A model generated the notes under the pieces. That model saw nothing but the letters and a program-made list of their open reading frames with translations. It was not told the DNA's origin and did not search any database. This document shows, piece by piece, positions 1 through 11,776 of a stretch of DNA of 64,000 bases (position 1 is its first letter; every line of letters begins with the position of its first letter). Made by a program: the position numbers and the translations under genes. The stretch is from Ctena decussata (taxonomy: Eukaryota; Mollusca; Bivalvia; Lucinida; Lucinidae). The stretch spans positions 78,605,903-78,669,902 of the forward strand of contig OZ022499.1 in the NCBI GenBank assembly GCA_963989385.1, in the 5' to 3' direction.

Positions 1-39
1 GGAAAAAATTAATCAAAGGGGCATAACTTGGAAACTAAG

Positions 40-260
40 GAAGGGGGAGCAACCACTTCTGTACGGGACACGTTCCCCCAACCTAATACATATTCCTACC
101 AAATATCATGAATATATCCCAAACGGTTAATGAGTTATGGAGCGCACAAGAATGTTTACGGACGGACGGACGGACAGACGGACAGACGGACGGACGGACA
201 GCGCCATGACATAATACGTCCGTTTTTTCAAAACGGGCGTATAAAAAATCGAAATAGCTT
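40..260. repeat. Dispersed repeat end with (GGAC)n-like tract
   Basis: A degenerate GGAC/GACA simple repeat (about 158-200) lies between a segment resembling the 5.8-7.3 kb tandem block (atcatgaatatatcc, aacggttaatgagttatgg) and a short AT-rich end. The same order, with a sentence-like repeat ending in gacggacggacag, recurs at about 7190-7240, so this is probably the terminus of a related interspersed repeat. No coding content is seen. Confidence 0.6.
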
Positions 261-299
261 AATGAAAGGACCATTCTGACACAAAATTAATCCAACTCC

Positions 300-1655
300 A
301 TTGAGATTTTCTAATTTTCACATTTTTCTATTTTTAGTAACAGAGGCCAATATGAATGGTCAACAGTTAGATATTTTTGAAACATCTCAATGCAAGAATC
401 ATTTTGAAACAAATTTCGTCAAAATCCATTCAGCGGTTACTGAGATATTGTCATTTTCATGTTTTGTGCTATTTTTAGTAACGGCAGATGGCGGCCATCT
501 TGGAATGCCAAATTGCAAATAATCAAAACGACTTCATGCAAAGAACATTCTGACACAAAATTGGTCCAATTCCATTCAAGGGTTCTTGAGTAATTGTCAT
601 TTTTATGTTGTGCTATTTTTAGTAACACCAGATGGCGGCCATCTTGGAATGCCAAATTGCAATTAATCGAAACGGCTTCATGCAAGGAACATTCTGACAC
701 AAAATTGGTCCAATTCCATTCAAGGGTTCTTGAGTAATTGTCATTTTTATGTTTGTGCTATTTTTAGTAACGGCCCCCATGGTGGCCATCTTGGATAGTC
801 AACTGGCACAAAATCGAAATAATTCCATTCAAGAACCAATTCTGACCAAATCTGGTCAGAATTGGTTGCATTTTCTTGAGATATTGACATTTGAGCAAAA
901 TCGGCCTTGTAAACGCAAAGTAGGTCACTGTGACCTAATTCCGCAATAGATTTTTTTTATTTTTACAATTTTCAATACCAAGGTCCCACTTATGTTCCAT
1001 GCAAACTTTCAACCAAATATACCGACTGGTTCTGGAGAAGAAGTTGATTTTGTTGTTTTTGCTATTTTTAGTAACGGCGGCCATCTTGGATTCTTGACCT
1101 GACCCAATTTTACAATTTTGAAACCCTGCAGTCTGGTCATGCTCCATGTGAAATTTGAGATCCATGGGCTCAGTGGTTTTAGAGAAGAAGTTGTTTGAAG
1201 TTGTTTAAATAGGTCATTTTTTGACATTGGCATTTGAGCAAAATTACACACGTAAACAGAAAGTAGGTCACTGTGACAAAACTCCGCTACAGATTTTTTT
1301 AATTTTTACAATTTTGAATACCAAGGTTTCACTGATGTTCCATGCCAAAATTCAGACAAATATACCCAGTGGTTCTGGAGAAGAAGTTTATTTTGTTGTT
1401 TTTGCTATTTTTAGTAACAGCGGCCATCTTGGATTTTCAACCTGACCCAAGTTTACAATTCTGAGACCCTGGAGTCAGGTCATGCTCCATGTGAAATTTG
1501 AGAACCATGGGACCAGTAGTTTTACAGAAGAAGATGTTTGAATATTTGTTTTTAGGTGTTGACGGACATTTTGCGTGACGACGCACGACGCACGCCGGAC
1601 GCATTGGTATGACAATAGCTCACTATGGCCCTTCGGGCCAGGTGAGCTAATAAAC
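300..1655. repeat. Divergent tandem repeat block (ctatttttagtaac units)
   Basis: The motif ctatttttagtaac recurs near 329, 470, 613, 758, 1061 and 1404, usually followed by ggcggccatcttgga. The first four copies are about 143 bp apart and the later ones about 300-340 bp. A second sub-motif, gtaggtcactgtgac, occurs near 920 and 1266. The block ends in a GC-rich stretch (gacgcacgacgcacgccgg) and a small hairpin with agctcac and gtgagct arms. This looks like a mollusc-type interspersed repeat with internal tandem units. Small open frames here are repeat shadows. Confidence 0.7.
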
Positions 1656-1777
1656 AGAGATTATCTGAGAATTATCATCAACTTCAAATGTATCTATAGC
1701 TATGACATTTACCTACCAAACTGTGTTTGGTACCAAAATTCTGACTTATTAACCACAATAAAGTCAAATATACTCAC

Positions 1778-1989
1778 AATCTGGATGGTAAGTAGCTGGG
1801 AGAGTCATCTTTGCTTTTCACAATATCGTTACACTTATTTATGGCCTCAAACATAGAGAACGTATCTCCCACACTGAAGAGTGTTGCCAGACATCGTGCC
1901 AGTAGTTTACGTGCTGGTGGTCCTGGGGATTCACTAATCTGTCCTGTCAGTTGTTGAACCAGTCTGCCTTGTTTCTCTTTGATATCAGA
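1778..1989 (-). CDS. HEATR5: HEATR5 coding exon 2 (N-terminal HEAT region), gene runs off the left edge
   Basis: Reading the minus strand, an AG acceptor precedes an exon that begins [19 protein letters not shown] and ends SPSYLPSRL, followed by a GTGAGT donor. It is 212 nt and ends in phase 2. The residues match my memory of the conserved N-terminus of HEATR5A/HEATR5B, including the SPGPPxRKLLA and GDTFxxF motifs. HEATR5 proteins are large HEAT-repeat scaffolds (yeast Laa1 family) that work with the AP-1 clathrin adaptor, aftiphilin and gamma-synergin at endosome/TGN membranes. Only about 113 residues of an expected roughly 2,000 lie here, and the next exon should be beyond position 1. The sequence does not settle whether it is closer to the A or B paralogue; invertebrates usually have one gene. 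Confidence 0.9.
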
Positions 1990-3100
1990 CTGCAAAAGGA
2001 TGATAAGCTTACATTGGAATTACATTCACTGCAAACAGGGTCAGAGGTTATAAAACTTGAGTATAATCTCAAACTCAAAATGGAGCACACTGATTGGCTG
2101 CTTCTGAGCATGTGCTCGGAAGCAGCCAATCAGTGTGCTTTATTTTGAGTTTGAGAATAAGTTTTATAACCTCTGGGCCAGTATACTAAACTGTTTAAGA
2201 ATTATTTCAGGGTGGATGAGCACATGCTTTCCTGCGTTAAGTTCTTACCCTGGAAATTCTTCACATTTTACTCACTAACTTTGTTGTTTCGAACCCTTAA
2301 GTCTTTTATAAAGAAGTGCAGAGAATGTGTAATCATGAGTACTTTCAAATGATATTTGCGATTTTCTTACTAGTTTTATAATTTTTGTATTTAACCATCC
2401 CCCAATATCCGAAACCGGAAGAAAGCTTTGGTGTTCTAGATCTCTATGAAATGATGTTGTTGCTCCGAAACTGGGGGATGTTTTAACATGAAAATTTGTA
2501 AACCCTTAGTAACACCAATTTTACTTACAAGTACACATTCTCTGAATAAAGAAGTTGTGAAAAAAGTAACCGCAATGCAGATCAATGTGATGAAATTCCC
2601 CCGTCTTTTCCTGTGATGTAAAACACCATGTTATCACCCGCCCTGCATTTCATCCAAGAAATATTCTACTCTGCACCCAAAGCAAGGGCTTACGACAATG
2701 TAAAGTGATATGTTAGCCAATGTGCAGTGACGTTAGGTAATGACATCAGGTTTCCAACAGTATTTCACAGGATATACTGTCAGAAATTTTTGACGTTATT
2801 AGATCAGATATTTGTAAGTGCATTAGAATTTGAATTCATCATATTGTGGGAGCTCATCTGCAATCCCAAAACATGTCTTTTTTGAGACACTAGAGAGAAC
2901 AATTTAAGTTATAACTTGTCGCATAATGTCAGATCAGCCTTTTGAGCCAAATTAAACTGCTTCACAATTATTAAACGTTACCTGAGGCTGATAGGATAAA
3001 ATTTATAAGAAGTCTGTTAAAGAAATAAGTGCAATATGGTGCATAAATAGGCGTCAATATGGTTGATACTATTTCTTTATGATCAAATGTAAACACTTAC
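1990..3100 (-). other. HEATR5 intron between coding exons 1 and 2
   Basis: This intron runs from the GTAAGT-type donor after exon 1 to the TTTTGCAG-type acceptor before exon 2. It contains one palindromic MITE (2041-2175). Apart from that and a few AT-rich stretches, no coding or RNA gene is seen in 2180-3100. Confidence 0.85.
2041..2175. repeat. Palindromic MITE in HEATR5 intron
   Basis: Two arms of about 65 bp are near-perfect inverted copies. The left arm starts tcagaggttataaaactt, the right arm ends aagttttataacctctg, and the turn lies near gagcatgtgctcgg. Transcribed, it would fold into a long hairpin within the HEATR5 pre-mRNA. Confidence 0.85.
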
Positions 3101-3226
3101 TTTTTGAGCAGCGGATAACACTTTATCTAAGAATCGTAGCCATTCAAACACAAACACTGGTTTCTTATTGTCTGGAATCTTCTGCAAGGCCTCCTCATTG
3201 AGTAAAAGACTGTGGGCTAATTCCAT
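3101..3226 (-). CDS. HEATR5: HEATR5 coding exon 1 with start codon
   Basis: On the minus strand an ATG at 3226-3224 opens a 42-codon exon starting [18 protein letters not shown] and ending DKVLSAAQK, followed directly by [19 protein letters not shown] is the start I recall for animal HEATR5 proteins, so the start is well supported. The exon ends in phase 0 and joins exon 2 (SDIKEKQ) without a break. Upstream, 3227-3285 looks like 5' UTR preceded by a possible TATTTTCAG acceptor, implying a further non-coding exon. That UTR carries a 5-codon upstream ORF (ATG ATG ATA ACT ACG TAG). Confidence 0.93.
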
Positions 3227-3285
3227 ATTTGCGTTGTTACTAGTACCTTATTTTCATGTAGTTCTACGTAGTTATCATCATGAAC
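3227..3285 (-). promoter_or_regulatory. Candidate HEATR5 5' UTR exon segment with short uORF
   Basis: On the minus strand a polypyrimidine-poor TATTTTCAG at about 3286-3294 could be the acceptor of a 5' UTR intron. The 59 nt between it and the HEATR5 ATG contain a minimal upstream ORF of five codons. If spliced this way, the promoter lies further right and was not located. A transcription start directly upstream is equally possible. Confidence 0.35.
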
Positions 3286-4000
3286 CTGAAAATACAATTT
3301 TTAAACATTTGAAGGTGTATGTGTATCTTTACGTCAAACAGCCATTTTTATGAAGGGAAACAACTTTTGACTAATTTTAGTTCACAGAATTGTCAGAACC
3401 CCCACCCCCACCCCCCAGAGACATTTCCTGACTGCTGGGACTAATCCTGTCAAATTCAACTCAAATCTGAATATGGTTCCTTTTCTCCTCAAACTTGCAA
3501 GACATTAACTATCCACACCTGTCACCTTACTTTTTTACTAATGAGGCATGAAATTAAAATCCCCAAAATAGTTACACCAAACCATGAATAATGCCTAAGC
3601 AGAAACACTGTAGACTAAGATCCTAAACGCCCAGTCTGCTCAGGATCTGCACTGTATGCCAATTAGCTTACATTTATTTAGACTAGATCTGATGGAAACA
3701 TCATAAAAGAAACCAGCAGGCATCCAAATAAACTGGAACTTCATGGCACTTTTCAAATGTTACAGAATTTTCAAGAAAGTCTGAACAGAAAGTCTGAACC
3801 AATCACACACACATAACAGGAGACATTTTGATGAAGTTTTTCCGGATTTTAGGAAGAAGTTTTGCCGATCTTCCACCCTAGCCTATTTACCATATTAATC
3901 CTATTAAATGCCCGAGAGACATTGCATTTTATGAAAAGGGGACGTTATATAGAGCCTGAAGAGTAACAAATCACCCACTTGTCAAAATGCTTCCCATAAA
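3286..4000. other. No gene recognised; AT-rich non-coding
   Basis: Apart from a short C-rich stretch near 3400-3416 and a fragment related to the cagtctg/ctgatc hairpin family (about 3628-3665), nothing recognisable is seen. It could be HEATR5 first-intron or upstream sequence. Confidence 0.5.
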
Positions 4001-4012
4001 CGGTACAGTAGA

Positions 4013-4155
4013 GTGAGTGAACTCGGGTTTAACGTCCCACCAACAACGAGGTCATATGGAGACGGGACCTCGGTTTAAAGTCTCATCCGAAAGACCGGAG
4101 AAGCGGGGGATCGATCCTGCGACCCCTGGACTGGTAGTCTGGAGTGTTATCCACT
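4013..4155 (-). mobile_element. tRNA-derived SINE, antisense, with 12-bp target duplication
   Basis: Read on the minus strand, the segment opens with a tRNA-like head (gtggataacactccagac, then a B-box-like ggatcgatccc). It ends in gacgttaaacccgagttc followed by ctcactc. It is bracketed by the direct repeat cggtacagtaga at 4001-4012 and 4156-4167, which fits LINE-driven insertion. Related copies are at 26247-26410 and, truncated, at 11693-11776. Confidence 0.8.
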
Positions 4156-4167
4156 CGGTACAGTAGA

Positions 4168-5780
4168 ACTTCATTGGCTCAAACAGGCTTGGGACCATGG
4201 AAATTAGTTCCAGCCAAGGGTAGTTCTGGCCATCCAGGGTTAGTTTCCATATAAAGTGACCTCTCGGGACCAAGAAAAGAGTTCTAGCCAGGCAGGGTGA
4301 ATGAGCCATCAGGGTTCAAGCCATTGGAGTTCTACTGTATTAAGTGATTTTAACCACTGTAAGGATTATAGCTGCAATTTGTCACTACTATTAAAACAGC
4401 TGACATTTGTATAAAATACCTCCTGAACCTCTCATGACATCAATGTGAATAGCTTCTTTATGTCACTGAAGCTCTCTAAAATATGAGGACAATATGGTCG
4501 CATGATAAGGTCATGTCAGATCACTTTCCACCACTAAGATTGTCTATGCCCATGGGCATAGACATCACAATTTTGCTAAGTTGCAGAACAAGAAATCTTA
4601 TAACATAACTAGGTCTAAGTTTGTCTGGCAGCAATAAAACACTTGCAGACATTACCATGTTTACTCTAAATATTCCAACACTAAACCATTTCTGTATCAT
4701 TCCTCCCTCATCAGTTTAGACATGTTAATTGGCCTATCCATGATGCATTGTGAAACCATTGGCAAACGGTGCAGATCCTGATCAGACTGCTCCTGCAGTC
4801 TGATCAGGATTTGCACTGGTTGCTTACGCATTTCTCTGCTGTTTGTGTCCAAATACTTAGGGTGAATGTGGCTGTTCCAACAGCTACTGATATGAAATAT
4901 TGTCAGGAAATCCTTGTCATAACAACTTAAAGCCTTATGATGAAACAGACAGATCTAAAACACACAAAAGATGTGAAAAAAATAAATATTCCCGGATCTA
5001 TGGCTGATGATAGTTTTTCTTCATCACCTATCACAATAAGCTTGAAATGTCTGACTAAATGGTGTTCTTATGCCATGAAACACTTTTTTGTTTCTAGCTA
5101 TTAACCCTTAACCTGTTCTTATTTTATGATGTTACTCAGTGCTTTTGGCTGCCTATGGTGGCGCTGGTACCTAATGGTAGCTTTCGGTAACTTCGTAAGC
5201 CTGGTAAGCCATCAGTCAGTAACAGTCATAGATGGCACCCATGTCAAAGGTTGCCTACTCCAAAACAGCTCTAGAGCTTCGGCAGCTTTGGTGGACATTT
5301 CAAGAGTATGAGTATATTAATTTTAATGTCAGCTAGAAAGTGTTGCTTATTGTGATTCTGACAGAAGTTACTTGAATTCAAATCACAGATATTTTTAGGT
5401 CGTCATCTGCTAATAACACTGAATTGATGACCATCAAATTTGTTCAAAATTTCAGCCCTACCACTCGTTAAACTGTCAACTGAAGGCAGCAATGGTGAGA
5501 ACTTGGTACATAGTATGGTTGCCGACGGCATGTAAAAGTTCCACTGAAAAAGCACTGAGCTCACCATTATAGTCAGATAATGTTGTTGCTAGTTTACGCT
5601 CAAAAACTGTCGAAACTAGAATTGTTTTTCTACGAAAAAAACAGATGTCTCCCCCCTTTCTGATGTCAAAAGGATCAGTCATTAATTACAATTTCAAACG
5701 GAAACTTTAAATACAATTTCTAATGCAAATACTGGTCATTTTTCATGCAAACAATGAGCTTGTATCCAGTAAAGATATTT
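4168..5780. other. No gene recognised; one short palindrome
   Basis: A hairpin lies at about 4764-4829 (gcagatcctgatcagactgc against its complement), belonging to the same family as the one at 11583-11645. The rest, including small open frames at 5126-5311 and 5476-5682, has no protein similarity I recognise. Confidence 0.5.
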
Positions 5781-5789
5781 TGTGATAGA

Positions 5790-7281
5790 CTAATAGACAG
5801 ACGCCAAGGGAAAAACAATATGTTTCCCTACCCTGGAGCAGGGATTCATAATAAGTAAAAAGTATAAATGCAAGAGTTATAGTTGTTATGCTCTGCATGT
5901 CATGTAATGTTGACTGATATTCATATTCAGTTTTTGTCAAAAAATATAAATGCAAGAGTAACAGTGCTCTGCACGTCGTCTATTTATATGTTGACTGATA
6001 TTCGTATGAAGTTTCATGAATATAGCTTAAACGGTTTTCAAGTTATAGAGCTTAGACGATTGAGACACGATTTTGTGAATGACAAAGTTCCAAGGGAAAT
6101 AACTCAAATAGTATAAATGCTGTGCTTTGCAGGTTGTCTAGTGTTGACTGACATTTGTATGAAGTTTCATGTATATAGCTTGTCCGGTTTTCAAGTAATA
6201 AAGTGATTGAGACACGATTTTGTGACTGACAAAGGTCCAAGGGAAATAACTCAAGAAGTATAAATGCAAGAGTTATGGTTCTTGCACTATGCAATTCTGC
6301 TAATGTTGATTGATATTTGTATGAAGTTTCGTGAATATAGCTTGAATGGTTTTTAGAGCAGACACGACTGAGACACAATTTTGTGACTGACAAAGTTCTA
6401 AGGGAAATAACTCAAATAGTATAAATGCTAAAGTTATGGTTCTTGCATTCTGCATGTCAACTGATGTTCATTGATATTTGTATGAACTTTCATGAATATA
6501 GCTTGAATGGTTTTAAAGTTATAGACGGACTCGACTGAGACACAATTTTGTGATGGACAAAGTTCCAAGGGAAATAACTCAAAAAGGATAAACGCCAGAG
6601 TGCATTCTGCATGTCGTCAGATGTTGATTGATATTTGTATGAACTTTGATGAATATAGCTTGAATGGTTTTAAAGTTATAGACGGACTCGACTGAGACGC
6701 AATTTTGTGATGGACAAAGTTCCAAGGGAAATAACTCAAAAAGTATAAATGCCAGAGTTACCATTTGTGCACTCTGCACATCGCCTCATGTTGATTGATA
6801 TTTGTATGAAGTTTCGTGAATAAAGCTTGAGCAGTTTTCAAGTTATAGAGAGGACACAATTGAAACACAATTTTGTGATGGACTAAGTTCCAAGGGAAAT
6901 AACTCAAAAAGTATAAATGCCAGAGTTACCATTCTTGCACTCTGCACGTCGTCTCATGTTGATTGATATTTATATGAAGTTTCGCGAATATGGCTTGAGC
7001 GGTTTTCAAGTTATAGAACGGACACAATTTTGTGATGGACTAAGTTCCAAGGGAAATAACTCAAAAAGTATAAATGCCAGAGTTACCATTCTTGCACTCT
7101 GCACGTCGTCTCATGTTGATTGATATTTATATGAAGTTTCACGAATATAGCTTGAGCAGTTTTCAAGTTATAGAACGGACCCAATTTGTGACAGACAGAT
7201 GGACAGACGGACAGATGGACGGACGGACAGACGCCCGGGGAAAAACAATATGTCTCCCGACCCTTAAGGGGGGAGACATAA
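5790..7281. repeat. Tandem array, about 8 units of roughly 160 bp
   Basis: Each unit carries ccaagggaaataactcaa, agtataaatgccagagtta, a tgttgattgatatttgtatg stretch, gaatatagcttgagc and acacaattttgtga. Units recur near 5863, 5947, 6110, 6258, 6418, 6580, 6741, 6909 and 7067, with divergence decreasing to the right. The array ends in a GGAC/ACAG simple repeat (7195-7232) and a terminal ggggagacataat. The left edge has a related, degenerate aaaaacaatatgtttccc. It is an interspersed element with internal tandem units. Open frames on both strands inside it are shadows. Confidence 0.8.
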
Positions 7282-7542
7282 TTAACATTAACGGAAGAGA
7301 ATATACGCCACTATGGAAAATTATCACTAGCAGACCACACAGACAATGGAAATTATTCAGTAAGACAACCTGTTGATTGTTTTGTTGAATTTTATATTCA
7401 GTCAGTGAACTTATGCAACAACTTGTGCAGAAGTGCACCTCTCACAAACGTTATTTGATTACTTCAGTCTTTGGCACATCAACCACCATAATTACCTTAA
7501 ATACTCAGAAACCTCTTCGATTTCCACAATATACAACATATT

Positions 7543-7764
7543 TAAGGTGAATGTGTTCGCATTCAGGGCAAAAAACTCAGCCATTTTTTTGCCTCCATTT
7601 TCAACTGAGGTCAACTCTTAAAGGAAAGAATTTGCTCCTCTAGGAGCAAATTCTTTCCTTTAAGAGACTCTTTTTGTACAGAATTCATCACCCATGGAAT
7701 CAAACAGGAAATCACAAAAGTTGTTTCCCTTGGTAAAAAAGTGTAGGTGTATCCATACACCTTA
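7543..7764. mobile_element. TTAA-flanked MITE, hairpin type (copy 1)
   Basis: The element begins TTAAGGTG and ends CACCTTAA. Centrally it has the near-perfect hairpin aaaggaaagaatttgctcct / aggagcaaattctttccttt. TTAA at both edges suggests a piggyBac- or Kolobok-type target duplication. Other copies lie near 10046, 13220, 17700, 20165, 54930, 56842, 58150, 58420 and 59625. Confidence 0.75.
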
Positions 7765-7769
7765 AATCT

Positions 7770-8925
7770 GAACCAGAATTGTTTTTGATAAAGTCTGATC
7801 TGAGTCTACATTGCTCAGACAGGATGTCTAATAATTTTCAGTTCGTACAGCAAACCACAAGTAAATAATTCCAATAATAAACAGCTTCCTGCAAAACAAC
7901 TTAACATCCCAAACAAGTTTCTGATTTACAACATCAAAAATATTCTTACTTTTCATAATTAACATCATCAGCTGCATCAAGCTGCAAGTTAAATGCCCCA
8001 GGTGCCATGCATCTCGTAAAAGGCATATGAGTGTTCAGACATCTTAACTGTCTCTGTACAGGACTGTAACCATTTATAATTTATATAGGCCTACCACAGG
8101 TACATTTGTCATGATGTGCTAAATCAGGGACCACAATTTTGAGAGAAAACCAGCACTGTACTGAGAAAGTTTCACAATTGCAATAATTTATCCATAAACT
8201 GTCACTAGTTTTCACAATGAGCTAACTCAGAAGTCTGCATATTGGCATATCTTCAGAACTTAGCAGAAGCTACTCTTGAAGAATCTCCCATGAAACTACC
8301 CAACATGTATAAATAAATGCAAAAATTGTTTAATCAAATGCCAGGTTTTAAATGGTTTGTGATGATATTTGGTTTCATTCCAAGTCTTAGAACAGATCTA
8401 TAATGGCTTAATATGTTCCACATGTGTTCTGATATAATCCTCCATGCAATTACAAATGACCCAGAAAGAACAACTCCTTCAGACTTCATAAGAATTTTCA
8501 ACAATGGGCAAAAAAACAGCAAGATACATTTGGGTGTCTGTTTGATAAATAATTTAGAACTTCAGACGGATCGTGGAAACATCAAGCAAAACTGGCACTG
8601 TCCCTTAAAGAGGCATGGCAAACAATGCGAACCTAGATCGTGCAAAACACGTTGTAACAACACAGTCTGCATGCAGTGTTTACAGTCCTAGGTTGCCAAA
8701 CGTTCTCCATTTCAAAATTCCCTGACATTTTCCAAGTTTCCACCAAAAGTTCATAATATGGTGTAGGTGTGGGTTGGTCTGTGTGTGTGTGGAGGGGGGG
8801 GGGGGTCCCAAGCAAATAAATCAACATGTGCTGTTACTGTGCAATGATCATGATTGGCACTGTGTACTGTTTTGCCAGCACTGCCTTGATTGCCAGATAC
8901 TAGGAGTTCCAATACTTAAAGTAAC
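7770..8925. other. No gene recognised
   Basis: AT-rich sequence with a (GT)n plus poly-G stretch at about 8779-8806. Small open frames (8334-8522 minus, 8413-8691 plus) show no recognisable motif. Confidence 0.5.
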
Positions 8926-8929
8926 TAAT

Positions 8930-9117
8930 GGTCAAAAAGCAGATGACAAAAGTTATGTCTGCAAAATTTCAAAATATGTTTCGTCCAAGCTATATCATAC
9001 TGAGAATTCAAACACTAGAGGGCAAACAGTGTAGATCTAGATGAGGTGGCTCATGATGAGCCATCACATCAGGATCTACGCTGTTTGCAAATTCAGCTGT
9101 TTTCATCTCTGGCACTA
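8930..9117 (+). mobile_element. Palindromic MITE (gcaaacagtgtagatc family), copy 1
   Basis: A 5' arm with aaagcagatgacaaaa and agggcaaacagtgtagatct leads into a hairpin centred on ggctcatgatgagcc, then gatctacgctgtttgcaaat. Copies recur near 10445, 16480, 17545, 19093, 19985 and 54400, in both orientations. Confidence 0.75.
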
Positions 9118-10045
9118 AGAGTGTTAAATAGCTTCTACTGCATGCTGTTATAGACTATTACCTTATCAGACTATAATCAAAAGAATGCTGCTACTTTTTA
9201 CAGCTAAAATACTAATTACAACTAGTTTCATAACCTAGTTTCACTATAATCACGGGATACAGATCAATATCAAGAAATAAACAGCTGCAAACAGTGGAAA
9301 TCCTGACAATCTGTGTGTGTCTCTGTCTGTTGGGAGGGGTTGGGGGCTGGGGATGGTTGTGTGGATAACCCTGTGCTGTATTACTATTATGTCCTGCAAA
9401 TTTACAAAATGCAAGATACATGACAACCAATCCTAATACTTCTCAACATCCCACCACCTAGAGTATTTTCCGAGAAATTGCAGAAGTTTGGTATTCACAA
9501 TAGTTTCCAGACAAAAAAAATTACTATGACGCATTTTCAACCTCATATGGCAACCACTTAACAGATTTTATTCAAATGTCATACACTTTCAGGATGGAGC
9601 CTGACGACAAATATGGGATTATTTTCTTCTTCTTAAAAAAATAACATATAATGTGGCTCCTTGTACCTTGGAGAAGCAGGTCTAATGCTGGGCTTTAATG
9701 TATGTCAAATGAAACTGAGCAGAAATTATGACAGAGTGATAAAGAAAACCTATATGTTTATAGCTGACTCCTTGAAAATAAGACCACCATAAATCCTGAG
9801 AGTTGCGTCTCAGCTTTTCCTGGCCATTTCAGGTTTGTGTCTGTATGGCTAAGGTACATGTAGTCCAGCTCCGGACTGAAATTATTTCAGAAACAAAGTG
9901 AAAATTGAAACTTGTTTCTAGGTTTTTTCAGGCCCAGAGCTGGGCTAAGGTACATGTACTACAACAGCTGTTGTACAGGCATCATACCAAACCAACTAAA
10001 GACTCTTTTAGCCAGTTTGACCTGCCATTACAACAAAGTAAAATT
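9118..10045. other. No gene recognised
   Basis: Mixed AT-rich sequence with a G/GT-rich stretch near 9311-9360. No conserved coding motif or RNA gene is seen. Confidence 0.5.
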
Positions 10046-10275
10046 AAGGTGAAGGGGTACACTTTCAAGGGAAGCAACTCTGCCATTTAAATTTTTGCCC
10101 TGCCCCCTCCTTTCTCAATGGGGATCAACTCTAAAAGAACAGAATTAAAGCTCCTCTAGGAGCAAATTCTTTCCTTCAGGAGTAGATCCCATTTTGGAAG
10201 GGCCTCTTACCCCAGGGAAGCCATTATGAAGTCACAAAAGTTGTTCCCCTTTGTAACAAGACCTGTCCACATACA
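10046..10275. mobile_element. TTAA-type MITE, hairpin family (copy 2)
   Basis: It starts attaaggtgaaggggtac and contains ggaagcaactctgcca and gctcctctaggagcaaattc with flanking arms. The right end is less clear than in copy 1, because ccctttgtaacaag runs into unrelated sequence. Confidence 0.6.
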
Positions 10276-10444
10276 GGATAGCTCGCCTGACAGCGCCTTG
10301 TCCATCATATGAAAAAATTAAGCCCTAAATGCTGACGCCGGCTCTTTTAGTACTTGCATACCTGTGAGCTATAAAATGGTAGAAAAACATGGAATAGTAC
10401 CCATAGTCCGTAACTGGTCTAGATCCTGCAACACCAGAAACCTT

Positions 10445-10640
10445 AACTCTTTCACTACCAAAAAGCAGACGACAAAATTTACGTCTGCAAAAATTAAAAA
10501 AATGTCTTGTCCAAGACTTTTTATATTGAGAATTCAAAGACTAGAGGGCAAACAGTGTAGATCTAGATGAGGCGGCTCATTATGAGCCGCCTCATCAGGA
10601 TCTACGCTGTTTGCAAATTTTGCTAATTGCGTCACTGGGG
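10445..10640 (+). mobile_element. Palindromic MITE (gcaaacagtgtagatc family), copy 2
   Basis: Contains agagggcaaacagtgtagat, the hairpin ggcggctcattatgagccgcc and atctacgctgtttgcaaatt. The palindromic centre is nearly perfect, suggesting recent or well-preserved insertion. Confidence 0.75.
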
Positions 10641-11692
10641 CTTAAAGACTTAATTTCTCTCAAATTTTCATCATTCAGGTGATGGCATCCTTCTGTCATC
10701 ACTACAGACAGGTAGGAATGTTTCTGTCTGCTGAACAGGTAGAAAATGATAGCAAGGTAGCAGAAATTTCTCTGAATGCTACCAGATCAGTTTCAAAGAA
10801 TAGCAGTGTCTGTTTTATGTTAACTTTTCTTTTATAACAAAATATAAATCTAAGCAATGAAAACTCTGGCAAATTGGCCATGATGTACATGTAATTGAAT
10901 TTCCATGCACAGAAAGCTTCTACTTTTTGAAGTACGGGGGACAATCATAATATCAAAGGTCATCAAAAATAGCCCTGTCAAAAATTGTTCAGGATCATGT
11001 ATGTAAGAGTTGTGGACACAAGATTTCAAAAGAACAGAAAGATCAAAGGATGGATGGACAGATGTGCATAACCCAAACAAAAGATGGTCATTCTGCCTAT
11101 GTTGGGTGACTGCATTAAGATACTACCATAAAAATCAACCATTAATCCATTACTAAAAATTAAATTAAGATACTTTGTCTATTTAAGAAGCTGAAGATTT
11201 GTCTGCATTCAATTTAATTTCTTGTCATTTTCCCATTATCTAAAATGCTTTATTACCTCAAAAGTTAATTTTCGGTTGTATAATTTCATTTCCTTATTCC
11301 TCTAATTTTGTTAAACATGCTGGTACTTCATTTGTAAAGCTAGAAACAGACTCACATTGATTTTGTGACAAACATCCTACCTTACAACAACTAAAATCGC
11401 CAATATCCCAGAAATAAACTAAAATCCTCCAATATCCGAGAAATAAACTTTTCCATCACACAAGAGAATTCCCACCAGTGGCAACTATTATTGTCTGATG
11501 CATCAAACTGTAAGTTCACATCATCCTATGAGAATTTAGATCATTCTGCATTTACTCCAATATTCAGACAGTAATGCCTGAGTAGACAGTGAAGACCCAG
11601 ATCAGACTGCTCCTCAGGAGCAGTCTGATCTGGGTCTGCACTGTCTGCCAGCAGCATTATAAACCAACCTAATAGACTGATGATAGAGAATA
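10641..11692. other. No gene recognised; one short hairpin
   Basis: A hairpin lies at about 11594-11640 (agatcagactgctcctcagg and its complement). The rest is AT-rich with small frames (10702-10944, 10850-11080) that show no recognisable motif. Confidence 0.5.
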
Positions 11693-11776
11693 AGTGAGTG
11701 AGTGAACTCCTGTTAACGTCCCACCAACACATCAGTCATATAGAGACGGGACCTCAGTTTAAAGTCTCATCCGAGC
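11693..11776 (-). mobile_element. Truncated SINE fragment (gtgagtgagtgaac family)
   Basis: Matches the 3' part of the SINE at 4013-4155 (gtgagtgagtgaac, ttaacgtcccaccaac, gacgggacctcagttt, ctcatccga) but lacks the tRNA-like head. Confidence 0.7.

Noticed and set aside
5863..7190. CRISPR-like repeat array
   Set aside because: The units are about 160 bp, contiguous and divergent, with no short identical repeats or spacers, in eukaryotic DNA.
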